Part shown: positions 10,700 to 19,784 of the stretch, one piece after another
How the letters are laid out: each line of letters begins with the position of its first letter
How positions within the stretch are numbered: position 1 is the stretch's first letter
Source: a bacterium
Lineage (GTDB): Bacteria; Pseudomonadota; Alphaproteobacteria; Rhizobiales; JAKIUO01
Length of the DNA: 34,210 nt
Reading direction: 5' to 3'
Assembly: GCA_024228495.1 (NCBI GenBank)
Contig: JAAETJ010000996.1
Span: 1-34,210 of the forward strand
Notes under the pieces: model-generated
Databases searched by the model: none
What the model was told of the DNA's origin: nothing
Seen by the model: only the letters and a program-made list of their open reading frames with translations
Position numbers and translations under genes: made by a program

Positions 10700-12824
10700 G
10701 TGTTTGCACCATCCCTTTCGAGTTGGCCGCGGCTTGTTCGGCGTTCATTTCTTGCTTCAAGGTGCTCATCTCGGCCATAATCACCGAGGCGCGCGTAACA
10801 GGATTGGTCAGATAAAAATCGTCAATAGCCAAGACAAAAGGCGTTGGCTGAATACGGATGGCTTCATGGCTCAACTCGCGCAAACTTGATATTGGTTCAC
10901 TTGTAATTTGACCAATAGCAGCCAATTGCGGGGCGACCTCATAGATCTGCTTGCGCAATTCCATAGAATTATCATATGGTAAGGTCTTGCCCAGTGCCTG
11001 CGAAAGCGCCCGGATAATGGTCCAGTCTTCTCGTGCTTCCCCTGGAGGGAACACGGCTCTCATGGTCATTTGCGGACGACCTTCGAAATTTACATAGGTG
11101 GCAGTTTTTTCACTATAAGCCGCTCCGGGCAGAATAACATCAGCAATTGCTGCACCATTGTCACCATGGCTGCCTTGATAAATAACAAAGCTGTTGGCTA
11201 GACGCTGGACATCGATCTCATCGGCGCCAAGCAGATATACCACCTCCATATTGCCAGTTTCGCTGGCGGCCAATATCCCATTAGTGTCCAACCCGCCTTC
11301 ACCTGGCAAGAACCCAATATCCATTGCCCCTACCCGGCCTGCAGCGGTGTGAAGGATATTAAAGCCGTTCCAATCGTCTTCTTCGCAGATCATGCCAAAA
11401 TCATTGGCCAGGCGACCCGCCAGTGCCAATACAGCACGACCATCAGAGCGGGCAATAGCCCCTTCTCCAACGATCAGCATAGGATTTTTGGCTGTTTTCA
11501 ACACTTCACTAAACTCGTGTTTGCCCTCTAAAATATCAACCAGTGTTTGGGGACCGGCTCCCAAATAATCATGATCATAAGAAAGATCGACCTGCGCCCC
11601 AACCAACCCGACTCGCGTTTGACCTGTAGAAACACCACGGCGAATACGGGCGTTCATAACTGAGGCTTCACTGCGAGGGTCCGTACCGATCATCAAAATG
11701 ACGTCAGCTTTATCAAGGCCCACAATAGTCGTGTTGAACAAATAGCCAGCGCGTCCACCATCAGGGCTCAAGCTACAGTTTTCGGTGCGGCAGTCAATAT
11801 GAGGGCTACCAAGATAGTCGCTCAGGGTCTTGAGAGCAAAAACTTCTTCGACGGCTGCCAGATCACCTGCAATGGCGGCAAACCGGTTACCGTCAATATT
11901 ATTCATGCGCTTTGAGATGGCTTCAAAGGCCTGTGCCCAAGTGGCTGGGCGCAATTTGCCGTTTTTCTTGATGTAAGGCGTATCGAGGCGCTGATTTTTC
12001 AGGCCATCACAAACAAAGCGGGTTTTGTCGGTGATCCATTCTTCGTTAATGGCGTCATTTTCCCGTGGCAGGATGCGTAATACTTTGCCACCGCGTGTAT
12101 CTATGCGGATATGGGCGCCTTGCGCATCCATGACATCGATACTCTCAGTCTTTTTCATCTCCCAGGGCCTTGCCGTAAACGCAAAGGGCCGATGAGTGAG
12201 CGCGCCCACTGGGCAAATATCAACCACATTGCCAGATAGCTCCGACAACATGCCTTTATTGAGATAGGTGGTAATTTCGGCTCCCTCACCGCGGCCAATT
12301 TGTCCAAGCTCCTCCACACCAGCGATCTCGGTCATAAAGCGTACACATCTGGTGCAAGAGATGCAGCGGGTCATGATGGTTTTGATCAGCGGCGAAATAT
12401 TGCGGTTCTCAATGGCGCGCTTGTTTTCATCGTAGCGACTGGTGCCAACGCCAAAGGCAACGGCCTGATCCTGCAGATCACATTCGCCGCCCTGATCGCA
12501 GATCGGGCAGTCAAGCGGGTGATTGATGAGCAAAAACTCCAGGGTGCCTGAACGCGCTTTTTGCACTAGAGGTGAAGTGGTGAGGATTTCGGGAGGCTGA
12601 CCTTCGGGACCCGGGCGCAAATCATTGACGCCCAGCGCGCAAGAAGCCGCAAGTTTTGGCATGCCCTTGACTTCTACAAGGCACATACGGCAATTGCCAG
12701 CGATTGATAATCGTTCATGATAGCAAAAACGGGGGATCTCACTGCCAGCTTGCTCGCAAGCCTGCAGCAGCGTCAGCCCGTCCTCCACATCCATTTCTGC
12801 ACCATCGATAATCAGCTTCGGCAT
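10692..12824 (-). CDS. nuoG: NADH-quinone oxidoreductase subunit G
   Basis: A 710-residue peripheral-arm subunit. The N-terminal region binds three iron-sulfur clusters: Cys34/45/48/62 for the 2Fe-2S cluster N1b, His102 with Cys106/109/115 for N5, and Cys154/157/160/204 for N4. The rest is a molybdopterin oxidoreductase-like domain that in complex I is structural and carries no cofactor. The CxxCxxxC ligands of the extra cluster N7, present in some bacteria, are not evident. The gene follows nuoF after a 113-base gap, the widest in the operon, and overlaps nuoH by 8 bases. Confidence 0.96.
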   Translation of the reverse strand: MPKLIIDGAEMDVEDGLTLLQACEQAGSEIPRFCYHERLSIAGNCRMCLVEVKGMPKLAASCALGVNDLRPGPEGQPPEILTTSPLVQKARSGTLEFLLINHPLDCPICDQGGECDLQDQAVAFGVGTSRYDENKRAIENRNISPLIKTIMTRCISCTRCVRFMTEIAGVEELGQIGRGEGAEITTYLNKGMLSELSGNVVDICPVGALTHRPFAFTARPWEMKKTESIDVMDAQGAHIRIDTRGGKVLRILPRENDAINEEWITDKTRFVCDGLKNQRLDTPYIKKNGKLRPATWAQAFEAISKRMNNIDGNRFAAIAGDLAAVEEVFALKTLSDYLGSPHIDCRTENCSLSPDGGRAGYLFNTTIVGLDKADVILMIGTDPRSEASVMNARIRRGVSTGQTRVGLVGAQVDLSYDHDYLGAGPQTLVDILEGKHEFSEVLKTAKNPMLIVGEGAIARSDGRAVLALAGRLANDFGMICEEDDWNGFNILHTAAGRVGAMDIGFLPGEGGLDTNGILAASETGNMEVVYLLGADEIDVQRLANSFVIYQGSHGDNGAAIADVILPGAAYSEKTATYVNFEGRPQMTMRAVFPPGEAREDWTIIRALSQALGKTLPYDNSMELRKQIYEVAPQLAAIGQITSEPISSLRELSHEAIRIQPTPFVLAIDDFYLTNPVTRASVIMAEMSTLKQEMNAEQAAANSKGMVQTHG

Positions 12825-12937
12825 ACCTGCTCGTCCCTATTGGTCTGTCTATTCAACCGTCTATTTATCAAACTCTTGTTCGTTTTTTCTAGCTCAACAT
12901 TGCCTCTCACAGGCCATTAGTTATCGAACCGGCAACC

Positions 12938-14239
12938 TTATTCAGCAGCCTTCACCGCTCCTTGCGGATTTGGATTTTTGGTAAACTCTTCAATCCGTTG
13001 TTCAATCACCGGCCTGAAATGACGGATCAATCCCTGCACGGGCCAAGCCGCTGCGTCGCCAAGCGCACAAATAGTGTGACCCTCTATTTGCTTGGAGACA
13101 TCGAACAACATGTCGATTTCGCTTATATCGGCCTCGCCTTTGACCATTCTTTCCAGCACCCGCCACATCCAGCCAGTGCCTTCGCGGCATGGTGTACATT
13201 GGCCGCAGCTTTCATGCTTGTAAAAATAAGCCAGTCGGGCAATCGCCCTGATCATATCGGTGGACTTATCCATGACAATTACCGCCGCTGTGCCAAGCCC
13301 TGATTTAACTTCCAGCAAGCTGTCAAAATCCATAGCCAGGTCCTGGCACTGATCAGCTGGCACACATGGCACCGAAGACCCGCCGGGGATCACGGCCAGA
13401 AGATTGTCCCATCCCCCGCGCACACCGCCAGCGTGTTTTTCGATCAGCTCGCGCAGTGGAATGCCCATCTCTTCTTCCACATTGCACGGATTATTAACAT
13501 GGCCCGAAATCGAAAACAGCTTTGTACCCGCATTATTCGGCTTGCCAAGGGTCGCGAACCAACTGCCTCCACGCCGCAAGATGTCTGGAACAACCGCGAT
13601 TGATTCTACATTGTTAACAGTCGTCGGAGCACCATAGAGGCCCACATTGGCAGGAAATGGTGGTTTCAGGCGTGGCATGCCCTTGCGCCCCTCAAGGCTC
13701 TCCAGCAAGGCTGTCTCCTCGCCGCAGATATAAGCGCCAGCACCGTGATGCAAATAGAGATCAAACGGATATCCGTGAACATTGTTCTTGCCGATCAGAT
13801 TGGCAGCGTAGGCTTCATCAATTGCTGCCTGCAACCTTTTGCGCTCCAAGATGAATTCACCACGAACATAGATATAGGCAACGTTGGCACGCATGGCGAA
13901 GCTTGCGTACAAGGCCCCTTCAATCAATAGTTGAGGATCATTGCGCATGATCTCGCGGTCTTTGCAGGTGCCAGGCTCTGATTCGTCAGCATTGATCACC
14001 AGATAATGCGGGCGGCCATCTGATTGCTTGGGCATGAACGACCATTTAAGGCCGGTCGGGAACCCTGCCCCGCCGCGACCGCGCAGACCAGAGGCTTTGA
14101 CCTCGTCAATGATCCAGTCCTCACCCTTTTCAACCATAGCCTTGGTGCCATCCCAAGCACCGCGTGCCCGAGCACCCTTAAGGTCACTATCTCGCAGGCC
14201 ATAGAGATTTGTGAATATACGATCTTTATCAGATAGCAT
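12938..14239 (-). CDS. nuoF: NADH-quinone oxidoreductase subunit F
   Basis: A 433-residue NADH-oxidising subunit of complex I that carries FMN and cluster N3. The FMN/NADH-binding glycine-rich loop [10 protein letters not shown] is at 54-63. The 4Fe-4S ligands are Cys345, Cys348 and Cys351 ([13 protein letters not shown]), with Cys391 further on. The length is typical. Its ATG shares one base with the nuoE stop codon, so nuoE and nuoF should be translated in a fixed ratio, as fits a 1:1 dehydrogenase module. Confidence 0.97.
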   Translation of the reverse strand: MLSDKDRIFTNLYGLRDSDLKGARARGAWDGTKAMVEKGEDWIIDEVKASGLRGRGGAGFPTGLKWSFMPKQSDGRPHYLVINADESEPGTCKDREIMRNDPQLLIEGALYASFAMRANVAYIYVRGEFILERKRLQAAIDEAYAANLIGKNNVHGYPFDLYLHHGAGAYICGEETALLESLEGRKGMPRLKPPFPANVGLYGAPTTVNNVESIAVVPDILRRGGSWFATLGKPNNAGTKLFSISGHVNNPCNVEEEMGIPLRELIEKHAGGVRGGWDNLLAVIPGGSSVPCVPADQCQDLAMDFDSLLEVKSGLGTAAVIVMDKSTDMIRAIARLAYFYKHESCGQCTPCREGTGWMWRVLERMVKGEADISEIDMLFDVSKQIEGHTICALGDAAAWPVQGLIRHFRPVIEQRIEEFTKNPNPQGAVKAAE

Positions 14240-15345
14240 CAGACATCCCCCTTATCATCATCTGAAGGGCCATCTTCTTGCGCCATCACTTTCGCCTGGT
14301 CAATCCAGCCTTCGCGGTCGATCCGCCCCCTGAAGGAAAGATACTCATCAACCCATGCCACATTGTCAGCACTCCAGCCAGCGATCTGATCAAAATGGAA
14401 AATGCCAAGACTATGCAAGGTGCTTTCGAGCTTGGGTCCAACGCCAGTGATCCGCTTAAGGTCATCGCTTGCACCTTCACGAGCTTGCGACAGGCCTGTT
14501 GGTTTGGCATCATCACTTGTGTTGGTTCCACGTTCGGTGGGCTGACTTGTGGTTTCTTCAGGAGCACTGCTGACTCCCTTCATTTGATGATCATCATCGA
14601 AACTTACCAGAGCCGGTTCAGCACTTACAAATGTACTTGCCGCAACAGTACCAGAATAGGCGGTCGAACCTGCCGCGATGTTAGACAGAGCCTCAGCGCC
14701 CATAGCCGCAACGCCAGAACTCGCACTATCTCCCTCATTCGCATATAGCGAAGCATCAGTCAGACTGGTTGCACCGCCATCTGGGCATGAGCAACTACGG
14801 TCATTTTGAGGACCCGGTGTCACATCACGGCCAGCTTCCAGATCATCCAGCAGCATGGTGAAGTTTTCGGCATTGAGGTCTTCGAAATATTCTTGATTGA
14901 TTTGCACCATCGGCGCATTGGCACAAGCTCCAAGACACTCGACTTCCAGCCACGAAAACAGCCCGTCTTCACTGACCTGATTTTGGCCACCAACACGCTT
15001 TTTCAAAACCTTTGCGAGTTCATCAGAGCCACGTAACAGGCATGGGGTGGTCCCACAAAGCTGAATAAAGAATTTGCCCACCGGAGCGAGGTTGAACATG
15101 GTGTAAAAGGTCGCGACCTCTGTCACTCTTATCGGGGCCATATCAAGCATTTGCGCGATCTTTTTGATCGCGGCTTCTGGCAACCAGCCATAGTGCTGCT
15201 CTTGAGCGCGCCACAAAAGCGGGATCACGGCAGATGCCTGCTTGTCAGCTGGATACTTGGCAATCTGTTCGTTAGCCCAGGCAATATTTTGTTCGGTAAA
15301 CTCAAAACTGTCGGGTTGATTGTTACTCACGGGTCTCACACTCAT
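14239..15345 (-). CDS. nuoE: NADH-quinone oxidoreductase subunit E with C-terminal extension
   Basis: A 368-residue subunit, roughly twice the size of the Escherichia coli protein. Residues 1-175 are the thioredoxin-like 2Fe-2S domain, with cluster N1a ligands Cys97, Cys102, Cys137 and Cys141. Residues 176-290 form a linker rich in Ala, Ser and Thr with no evident fold. Residues 295-355 form a small domain beginning [12 protein letters not shown], a helix-hairpin-helix-like motif often seen on alphaproteobacterial NuoE. The nuoD stop and nuoE start overlap (ATGA type), and nuoE overlaps nuoF by one base. The role of the extension is unknown to me. Confidence 0.95.
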   Translation of the reverse strand: MSVRPVSNNQPDSFEFTEQNIAWANEQIAKYPADKQASAVIPLLWRAQEQHYGWLPEAAIKKIAQMLDMAPIRVTEVATFYTMFNLAPVGKFFIQLCGTTPCLLRGSDELAKVLKKRVGGQNQVSEDGLFSWLEVECLGACANAPMVQINQEYFEDLNAENFTMLLDDLEAGRDVTPGPQNDRSCSCPDGGATSLTDASLYANEGDSASSGVAAMGAEALSNIAAGSTAYSGTVAASTFVSAEPALVSFDDDHQMKGVSSAPEETTSQPTERGTNTSDDAKPTGLSQAREGASDDLKRITGVGPKLESTLHSLGIFHFDQIAGWSADNVAWVDEYLSFRGRIDREGWIDQAKVMAQEDGPSDDDKGDV

Positions 15346-16526
15346 CGATCGATCTCCCCAAACACCACGTCCAAGGTTCCAATAATTGCTGCTACATCTG
15401 CCAACATATGTCCCTTGCTTATAAATTCAGTACCCTGCAAATGGGCATATCCCGGTGCGCGTATCTTGCATCGATAAGGCTTGTTGGAGCCATCTGACAC
15501 GAGATAGACGCCAAATTCGCCTTTCGGCGCTTCGACAGCTGCATAAACTTCACCCTTTGGTACGCGGTAACCTTGCGTGTGCACCTTAAAGTGATGGATC
15601 AAACTTTCCATGCTTTGTTTCATGTCACGGCGTGATGGCACCGAGCAGCGGCCAGATTGCACGCGGACCGGTCCTTTTTCGGAAGCCAGCAATTCGCAGC
15701 ATTGTAAGATTATTTTGATCGATTGGCGCATCTCTTCCATGCGGATCAGATAGCGATCATAGCAATCACTGTTCTTGCCAACAGGTACGTCAAAATCCAG
15801 TTCGTCATATATTTCATAGGGCTGGGATTTGCGCAGATCCCACGGAGCGCCTGCTCCGCGCAACATGACACCCGAAAATCCTCGCGCCATGGCTTCGTCC
15901 AGCGTAAACACACCAATGTCGACATTACGCTGCTTGAATATACGGTTACCCGTCAGCAATTTATCGATATCTTCGAGCACTACCAAAAAAGGTGCGCAAA
16001 AGGCCTCTATATCCTCAATCAGCTGATCTGGCAGGTCCTGATGCACGCCGCCAATGCGGAAATAGTTGGCATGCAATCTGGCACCGGATGCGCGCTCATA
16101 AAAGATCATCAGCTTTTCACGCTCTTCCCAACCCCAAAGAGGCGGCGTCAAGGCACCAATATCAAGCGCCATGGAAGTGACATTCAATAGATGATTGAGA
16201 ATACGCCCAATTTCGCAAAACAGCACGCGAATGATTTGACCGCGACGTGGCACTTCAAGCTCCAGAAGTTTTTCAGCCGCCAGACAAAAGGCATGTTCCT
16301 GATTCATGGGGGCCACATAGTCCAGCCGATCAAAATAAGGGATCGCCTGCATATAGGTCTTGTGCTCAATGAGTTTTTCGGTGCCACGATGCAACAGGCC
16401 GATATGAGGATCAGCGCGCTCGACAAGCTCTCCATCCAGCTCCAGAACCAGACGTAAAACGCCATGAGCCGAGGGATGCTGCGGTCCAAAATTGAGCATA
16501 AAATTGCGAATTTCTTTTTCGCTCAT
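15342..16526 (-). CDS. nuoD: NADH-quinone oxidoreductase subunit D
   Basis: A 394-residue 49-kDa-type subunit, descended from hydrogenase large subunits, that forms one wall of the quinone site. Recognisable segments are [14 protein letters not shown] near the N-terminus (quinone-site His), HRGTEKL, and the C-terminal [12 protein letters not shown]. It is separate from nuoC, not fused to it as in Escherichia coli. It starts 72 bases after nuoC and overlaps nuoE by 4 bases. Confidence 0.97.
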   Translation of the reverse strand: MSEKEIRNFMLNFGPQHPSAHGVLRLVLELDGELVERADPHIGLLHRGTEKLIEHKTYMQAIPYFDRLDYVAPMNQEHAFCLAAEKLLELEVPRRGQIIRVLFCEIGRILNHLLNVTSMALDIGALTPPLWGWEEREKLMIFYERASGARLHANYFRIGGVHQDLPDQLIEDIEAFCAPFLVVLEDIDKLLTGNRIFKQRNVDIGVFTLDEAMARGFSGVMLRGAGAPWDLRKSQPYEIYDELDFDVPVGKNSDCYDRYLIRMEEMRQSIKIILQCCELLASEKGPVRVQSGRCSVPSRRDMKQSMESLIHHFKVHTQGYRVPKGEVYAAVEAPKGEFGVYLVSDGSNKPYRCKIRAPGYAHLQGTEFISKGHMLADVAAIIGTLDVVFGEIDR

Positions 16527-16598
16527 CGTCTATTCCAGCTCCCCACGCTTACCGTGTCCAAAATCGCTCTATTGTTCTGCATAGTCATCAATTACGTG

Positions 16599-17204
16599 TT
16601 AATCAATGCTGGTCTTTTCATCCCCGGGCAACACACCATCAGCGCCCTCCCACGGAGAAAGGTCATCAAATCGGCGAAATTCTTGAGCCAGTTTCACCGG
16701 CTCATAAACCACGCGCTTTAATTCGTCATCATAGCGAACCTCAACATAGCCTGTGAGGGGGAAATCCTTACGCAAGGGATGACCGGTAAATCCATAATCT
16801 GTCAAAATGCGCCGCAAGTCTGGATGCTTTTCAAACAAGATACCGTATAGGTCATAGGCTTCTCGCTCATACCAGTTGGCTGCTGGAAACAATTCCACGC
16901 AACTATCAACGGGGGTATCTTCATCTGTTTCCACTTTCACCCGGATGCGCTCGTTCTGGCTGGGGCTAAGCAAATGATAGACAACATCAAAGCGATCGAG
17001 CCGCCCGGGAAAATCGACGCCGCACACATCCATCATGCAACTGAACTGCAAACGCGGGTCATCCCTTAAAAACTTCAAGACATCCAGCAGACGTGCCCGA
17101 TCAACAAGAATTGTCAATTCGTCAAAAGCCACGATTGAGTCGAGGATCGAGTCGCCCAATGCGTCGCTCAGATAACTCGCCAGTTCTTTTTTTGTGTCAG
17201 GCAT
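16599..17204 (-). CDS. nuoC: NADH-quinone oxidoreductase subunit C
   Basis: A 201-residue 30-kDa-type subunit of the peripheral arm. The family signature around residues 110-150 is present ([26 protein letters not shown]), followed by [16 protein letters not shown]. It supports the N2 and quinone region together with NuoB and NuoD and carries no cofactor. The length is standard for the unfused form. It lies 55 bases after nuoB and 72 bases before nuoD. Confidence 0.96.
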   Translation of the reverse strand: MPDTKKELASYLSDALGDSILDSIVAFDELTILVDRARLLDVLKFLRDDPRLQFSCMMDVCGVDFPGRLDRFDVVYHLLSPSQNERIRVKVETDEDTPVDSCVELFPAANWYEREAYDLYGILFEKHPDLRRILTDYGFTGHPLRKDFPLTGYVEVRYDDELKRVVYEPVKLAQEFRRFDDLSPWEGADGVLPGDEKTSID

Positions 17205-17259
17205 AAATCAGTTCCGTTTTGAATGCGTTCAAACCATCTTCTGTTGCTAGTTTTGTTGG

Positions 17260-17838
17260 TTAGCGAATAATCGTCCCCGTACGCCGAATTTTCTTTTGCA
17301 GCAAGAGAACGCCATAGACCAACGCTTCGGCGGTCGGTGGGCACCCAGGCACATAGACATCGACTGGTAGAACACGGTCGCAACCACGTACTACAGAATA
17401 AGAATAATGGTAATAGCCGCCCCCATTTGCACAACTGCCCATAGAGATCACATAACGCGGCTCTGGCATCTGATCATAGACTTTGCGGATGGCCGGTGCC
17501 ATCTTGTTAGTCAAGGTACCCGCCACGATGATCACATCAGACTGTCGTGGACTGGCACGAGGGGCAAAGCCAAAGCGCTCGAGATCATAGCGCGGCATGG
17601 CCGCCTGAATCATCTCGACAGCGCAACAGGCCAGGCCAAAGGTCATCCACATCAAAGACCCGGTGCGGGCCCAGTTGATGACGTGATTGGCATTGGTAAC
17701 GAGGAACCCCTTGTCAGCCAGTTCTTCAGAAACATGGCTAAAAAAGGGATCATTATGGCTCGCAGATGAAGCAGCAGGCGAGAAACCGCGGGTTCCTTCA
17801 ACCGGTGGGCCATAGGTCGGTGGTACAATCAATCCCAT
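17260..17838 (-). CDS. nuoB: NADH-quinone oxidoreductase subunit B
   Basis: A 192-residue subunit that binds the last cluster, N2, which reduces quinone. The tandem cysteines are Cys71 and Cys72 (GLACCAVEM), with Cys136 (MGSCANGGG) and Cys166 (PGCPP) completing the set. The N-terminal 35 residues are a variable extension typical of alphaproteobacteria. The start overlaps the end of nuoA by 10 bases, and the alternative later starts would lose conserved residues. Confidence 0.97.
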   Translation of the reverse strand: MGLIVPPTYGPPVEGTRGFSPAASSASHNDPFFSHVSEELADKGFLVTNANHVINWARTGSLMWMTFGLACCAVEMIQAAMPRYDLERFGFAPRASPRQSDVIIVAGTLTNKMAPAIRKVYDQMPEPRYVISMGSCANGGGYYHYSYSVVRGCDRVLPVDVYVPGCPPTAEALVYGVLLLQKKIRRTGTIIR

Positions 17839-18194
17839 TCAAGTGCTCCCTTGCGCCAGGCATAGACAAATCCAATAATCAACTCAGCGATAAACACCAT
17901 CATCGTCCAATAGCCAACAGCGCCAATTTCCTTGAAGGAAACCGCCCAGGGAAACAGATAGACGGCTTCCAGATCGAAAATGATAAATAAGATAGCAACG
18001 AGATAAAATCGAACGTCGAACTTCATGCGGGCATCATCAAAAGGATTAAACCCACATTCGTAGGCCGATATTTTCTCTGAGTCCGGCTTGCGCGGGGCAA
18101 TCAGGAATGGCACCACAAACAGCACCAATGCGATGAAGCCACCAATCGCTGCGAATATGAGAACAGGCAGATAGCTAATTACAAGTTCGTTCAT
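17829..18194 (-). CDS. nuoA: NADH-quinone oxidoreductase subunit A
   Basis: A 121-residue three-helix membrane subunit of complex I and the first gene of the nuo operon. The loop after helix 1 carries [16 protein letters not shown], the conserved quinone-site loop with its cysteine. Helix 2 contains [13 protein letters not shown], with the conserved acidic residues. The length is standard. A 580-base non-coding stretch precedes it, and the operon promoter should lie there. Confidence 0.96.
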   Translation of the reverse strand: MNELVISYLPVLIFAAIGGFIALVLFVVPFLIAPRKPDSEKISAYECGFNPFDDARMKFDVRFYLVAILFIIFDLEAVYLFPWAVSFKEIGAVGYWTMMVFIAELIIGFVYAWRKGALEWD

Positions 18195-18775
18195 ATTTGC
18201 CTATCCTCATGGGTCGTTTATCCAAGTTCCCTGACGCCAACAAAACAGCACCCCGAGAGTTCTTGTTCTCTCTAGCAGCTTGCGCGGGTTTTGGAAATTA
18301 AAGATTGGCTAATTTCGCAAGAATTGGCGCACCTGATATGATCAGACTACCCGCTTATCGGCAAATCTTGCTCCGCTGAAACCGGCAGTTGCAGTATAAG
18401 GGTTTAGCGCAATTTTGAACCTGCTTTCAAGTCCCATGACATAATTATATATTGCCCTGCCTGCTGGGCGTAAATTATATTCAAATTTCACTCGCTATTT
18501 GGCAAATGCCACCTGACGAGACAGGTTCTGCCAATGACCCCCGTTAGGAATGGAGGGATTACCACACCGTAAAAAGAATAGAATCATCACTTTTAAAATT
18601 GAGTGCCAGGAAAAAAACAGCCAGGTTCAACCTCATGCATGCCCATCAGCACTCAAACAAGCTGCGGTCGAATTCCAATCTGTTGCACACCTACAGGGCC
18701 CGACCGGGCGACGGGCGAACAGGCCACCCAATCAGAGGCCTTTGCGATGCAAAGAATAGCCATGAAATGATTTAA
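18195..18775. other. Intergenic region between tRNA-Asp and nuoA, no gene seen
   Basis: This stretch separates the tRNA genes from the nuo operon. I see no protein gene with a credible start or a recognisable family, and no known small RNA. A GC-rich patch near 18690-18740 could fold locally, and CTTTGC-GAT-GCAAAG (18740-18754) is a short hairpin downstream of tRNA-Asp. The nuoA-proximal half presumably holds the operon promoter and leader. Confidence 0.6.
18393..18420 (-). promoter_or_regulatory. Possible nuo operon promoter
   Basis: On the minus strand GTTCAA (18415-18420) and TATACT (18393-18398) are separated by 16 bases, giving a weak -35 and a good -10 about 200 bases upstream of nuoA. 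It is the best sigma70-like match I found in this intergenic region. I scanned by eye only, so another site may be the real one. Confidence 0.3.
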
Positions 18776-18852
18776 TGGCGGGAGTGACGGGACTCGAACC
18801 CGCGGCCTCTGGCGTGACAGGCCAGCGCTCTAACCAACTGAGCTACACCCCC
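18776..18852 (-). tRNA. tRNA-Asp (GTC)
   Basis: A complete cloverleaf on the minus strand: acceptor GGGGGTG pairs with CACTCCC (one G-U), the anticodon stem CTGGC/GCCAG encloses anticodon GTC, and the T arm contains GGTTCGAGTCC. Discriminator G is followed by an encoded CCA, giving 77 nt in all. It lies about 100 bases downstream of tRNA-Val on the same strand and may be co-transcribed with it. Confidence 0.97.
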
Positions 18853-18958
18853 GTAAGGTGTTTTGCCAAAAAAGCAATTGCAACGATGTATGTCAGGCGC
18901 TGCGTCAAGTCAAGCGCCCAGAACATCGTTTACAAGTTTTCTCTTGAATTAAGAGATA

Positions 18959-19034
18959 TGGTGGGCGGTGAGAGGCTCGAACTCCCGACCCCCTCGGTGT
19001 AAACGAGGTGCTCTTCCAGCTGAGCTAACCGCCC
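18959..19034 (-). tRNA. tRNA-Val (TAC)
   Basis: A complete minus-strand tRNA: acceptor GGGCGGT pairs with ACCGCCC, and the anticodon stem CCTCG/CGAGG encloses anticodon TAC. The T arm carries AGTTCGAGCCT, and CCA is encoded after discriminator A. Length is 76 nt. It sits between hupB and tRNA-Asp, as in many rhizobial genomes. Confidence 0.97.
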
Positions 19035-19175
19035 CCAGACGGCAAAACATACTCCCTCTAATCCCAAAATAGCAAGCCTTCATATGGACTTTTTTTTATT
19101 TCGCCCCGAACGTTAAAAAGATCGTTCTGCAAAGGCCTTGCAAGGTAGGAAAATGAAGGGGAGTACAACGTAAAC

Positions 19176-19204
19176 GGGGCAGGCAAAATCTACTTGCCTG
19201 CCCC
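19176..19204 (-). terminator. Strong hairpin after hupB
   Basis: An 11-bp perfect stem (GGGGCAGGCAA with TTGCCTGCCCC) and a 7-base loop lie 24 bases past the hupB stop. On the minus strand it is followed by GTTTACGTT, only a weak U-tract. It should end hupB transcription or protect the message's 3' end. Confidence 0.7.
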
Positions 19205-19227
19205 ATTCGTATCAGATGCGTTTGCGC

Positions 19228-19503
19228 TCATGAATTAACAGTTTCACGCAGAGCTTTACCAGCTTTGAATTTTGGTACCTTTGCGGCAGGCACTGTCATT
19301 GGCTTGCCGGTCGATGGATTCCGGCGGATACTTTCTTTACGATTGGCTACCTGAAAACTGCCGAAACCGATGATTCTGACTTCACCACCACCTTGGAGTG
19401 TTTTTTCAATTGTAGCGAATGTCGCTTCAACGGCTTCTGCCGCATCTGTTTTTGACATATTCGCTTCTTCAGCGACTGCGGCAACCAGTTCGGTTTTATT
19501 CAT
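19228..19503 (-). CDS. hupB: DNA-binding protein HU
   Basis: A 91-residue histone-like protein that bends and compacts DNA in the nucleoid. The fold is complete: an N-terminal helical dimerisation part, then GFGSF (46-50) and the beta-arm with RRNPSTG (60-66), where the proline intercalates into DNA. The frame stays open upstream to 19644. I chose the ATG at 19503 because MNKTEL is the family's standard N-terminus and the extra 47 residues have no HU character. It is downstream of lon on the same strand but separated from it by a terminator, so it probably has its own promoter. Confidence 0.95.
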   Translation of the reverse strand: MNKTELVAAVAEEANMSKTDAAEAVEATFATIEKTLQGGGEVRIIGFGSFQVANRKESIRRNPSTGKPMTVPAAKVPKFKAGKALRETVNS

Positions 19504-19561
19504 GATGGAGTTCCTGTTGTCTATTGAAACTTGTTTTGATTCGACGCATACAGTAGTAAAG

Positions 19562-19577
19562 CCCCCATTCATGGGGG
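19562..19577. promoter_or_regulatory. Palindrome in the hupB leader
   Basis: CCCCCATTCATGGGGG is a near-perfect GC palindrome 59-74 bases upstream of the hupB start. On the minus strand it is followed by CTTTACT. It could be a protein-binding site or an mRNA hairpin that shapes hupB expression. No regulator is known to me for this exact sequence. Confidence 0.35.
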
Positions 19578-19690
19578 TTTCGAGTGAAATTGCAAGCATT
19601 TTCCGCAATGAATCAGCGATCTGCAGGCCTGAATTGCGCAACAATCACTGTTTCTGTGGATAGCCATGACTATTCAGTGGGTAAGTTAAC

Positions 19691-19723
19691 AAAAAAAGAG
19701 GAGAGCAAATGATCGCCCTCCTC
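19691..19723 (-). terminator. Intrinsic terminator of lon
   Basis: On the minus strand GAGGAGGGC and GCTCTCCTC form a 9-bp stem with one mismatch around an 8-base loop. It is followed directly by a run of seven T (19691-19697). It lies about 60 bases after the lon stop and is the clearest rho-independent terminator in the window. Confidence 0.85.
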
Positions 19724-19784
19724 CTAAATCGATTTTCTTTTTACCGCTTTCGTCTCATTTTGACTGGTTTTCTTAAACGAATAG

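Noticed and set aside
12717-12920. Plus-strand ORF across the nuoG start and the nuoF-nuoG gap
   Set aside because: Mostly antisense to nuoG, with no sign of a real protein.
18550-18759. Plus-strand ORF of 69 codons upstream of tRNA-Asp
   Set aside because: No convincing ribosome binding site or recognisable domain, and composition typical of random sequence.
18775-19002. Plus-strand ORF reading GVTGLEPAASGVTGQRSNQLSYTP and later GGERLELPTPSV
   Set aside because: It is the antisense of tRNA-Asp and tRNA-Val, a well-known source of false proteins.
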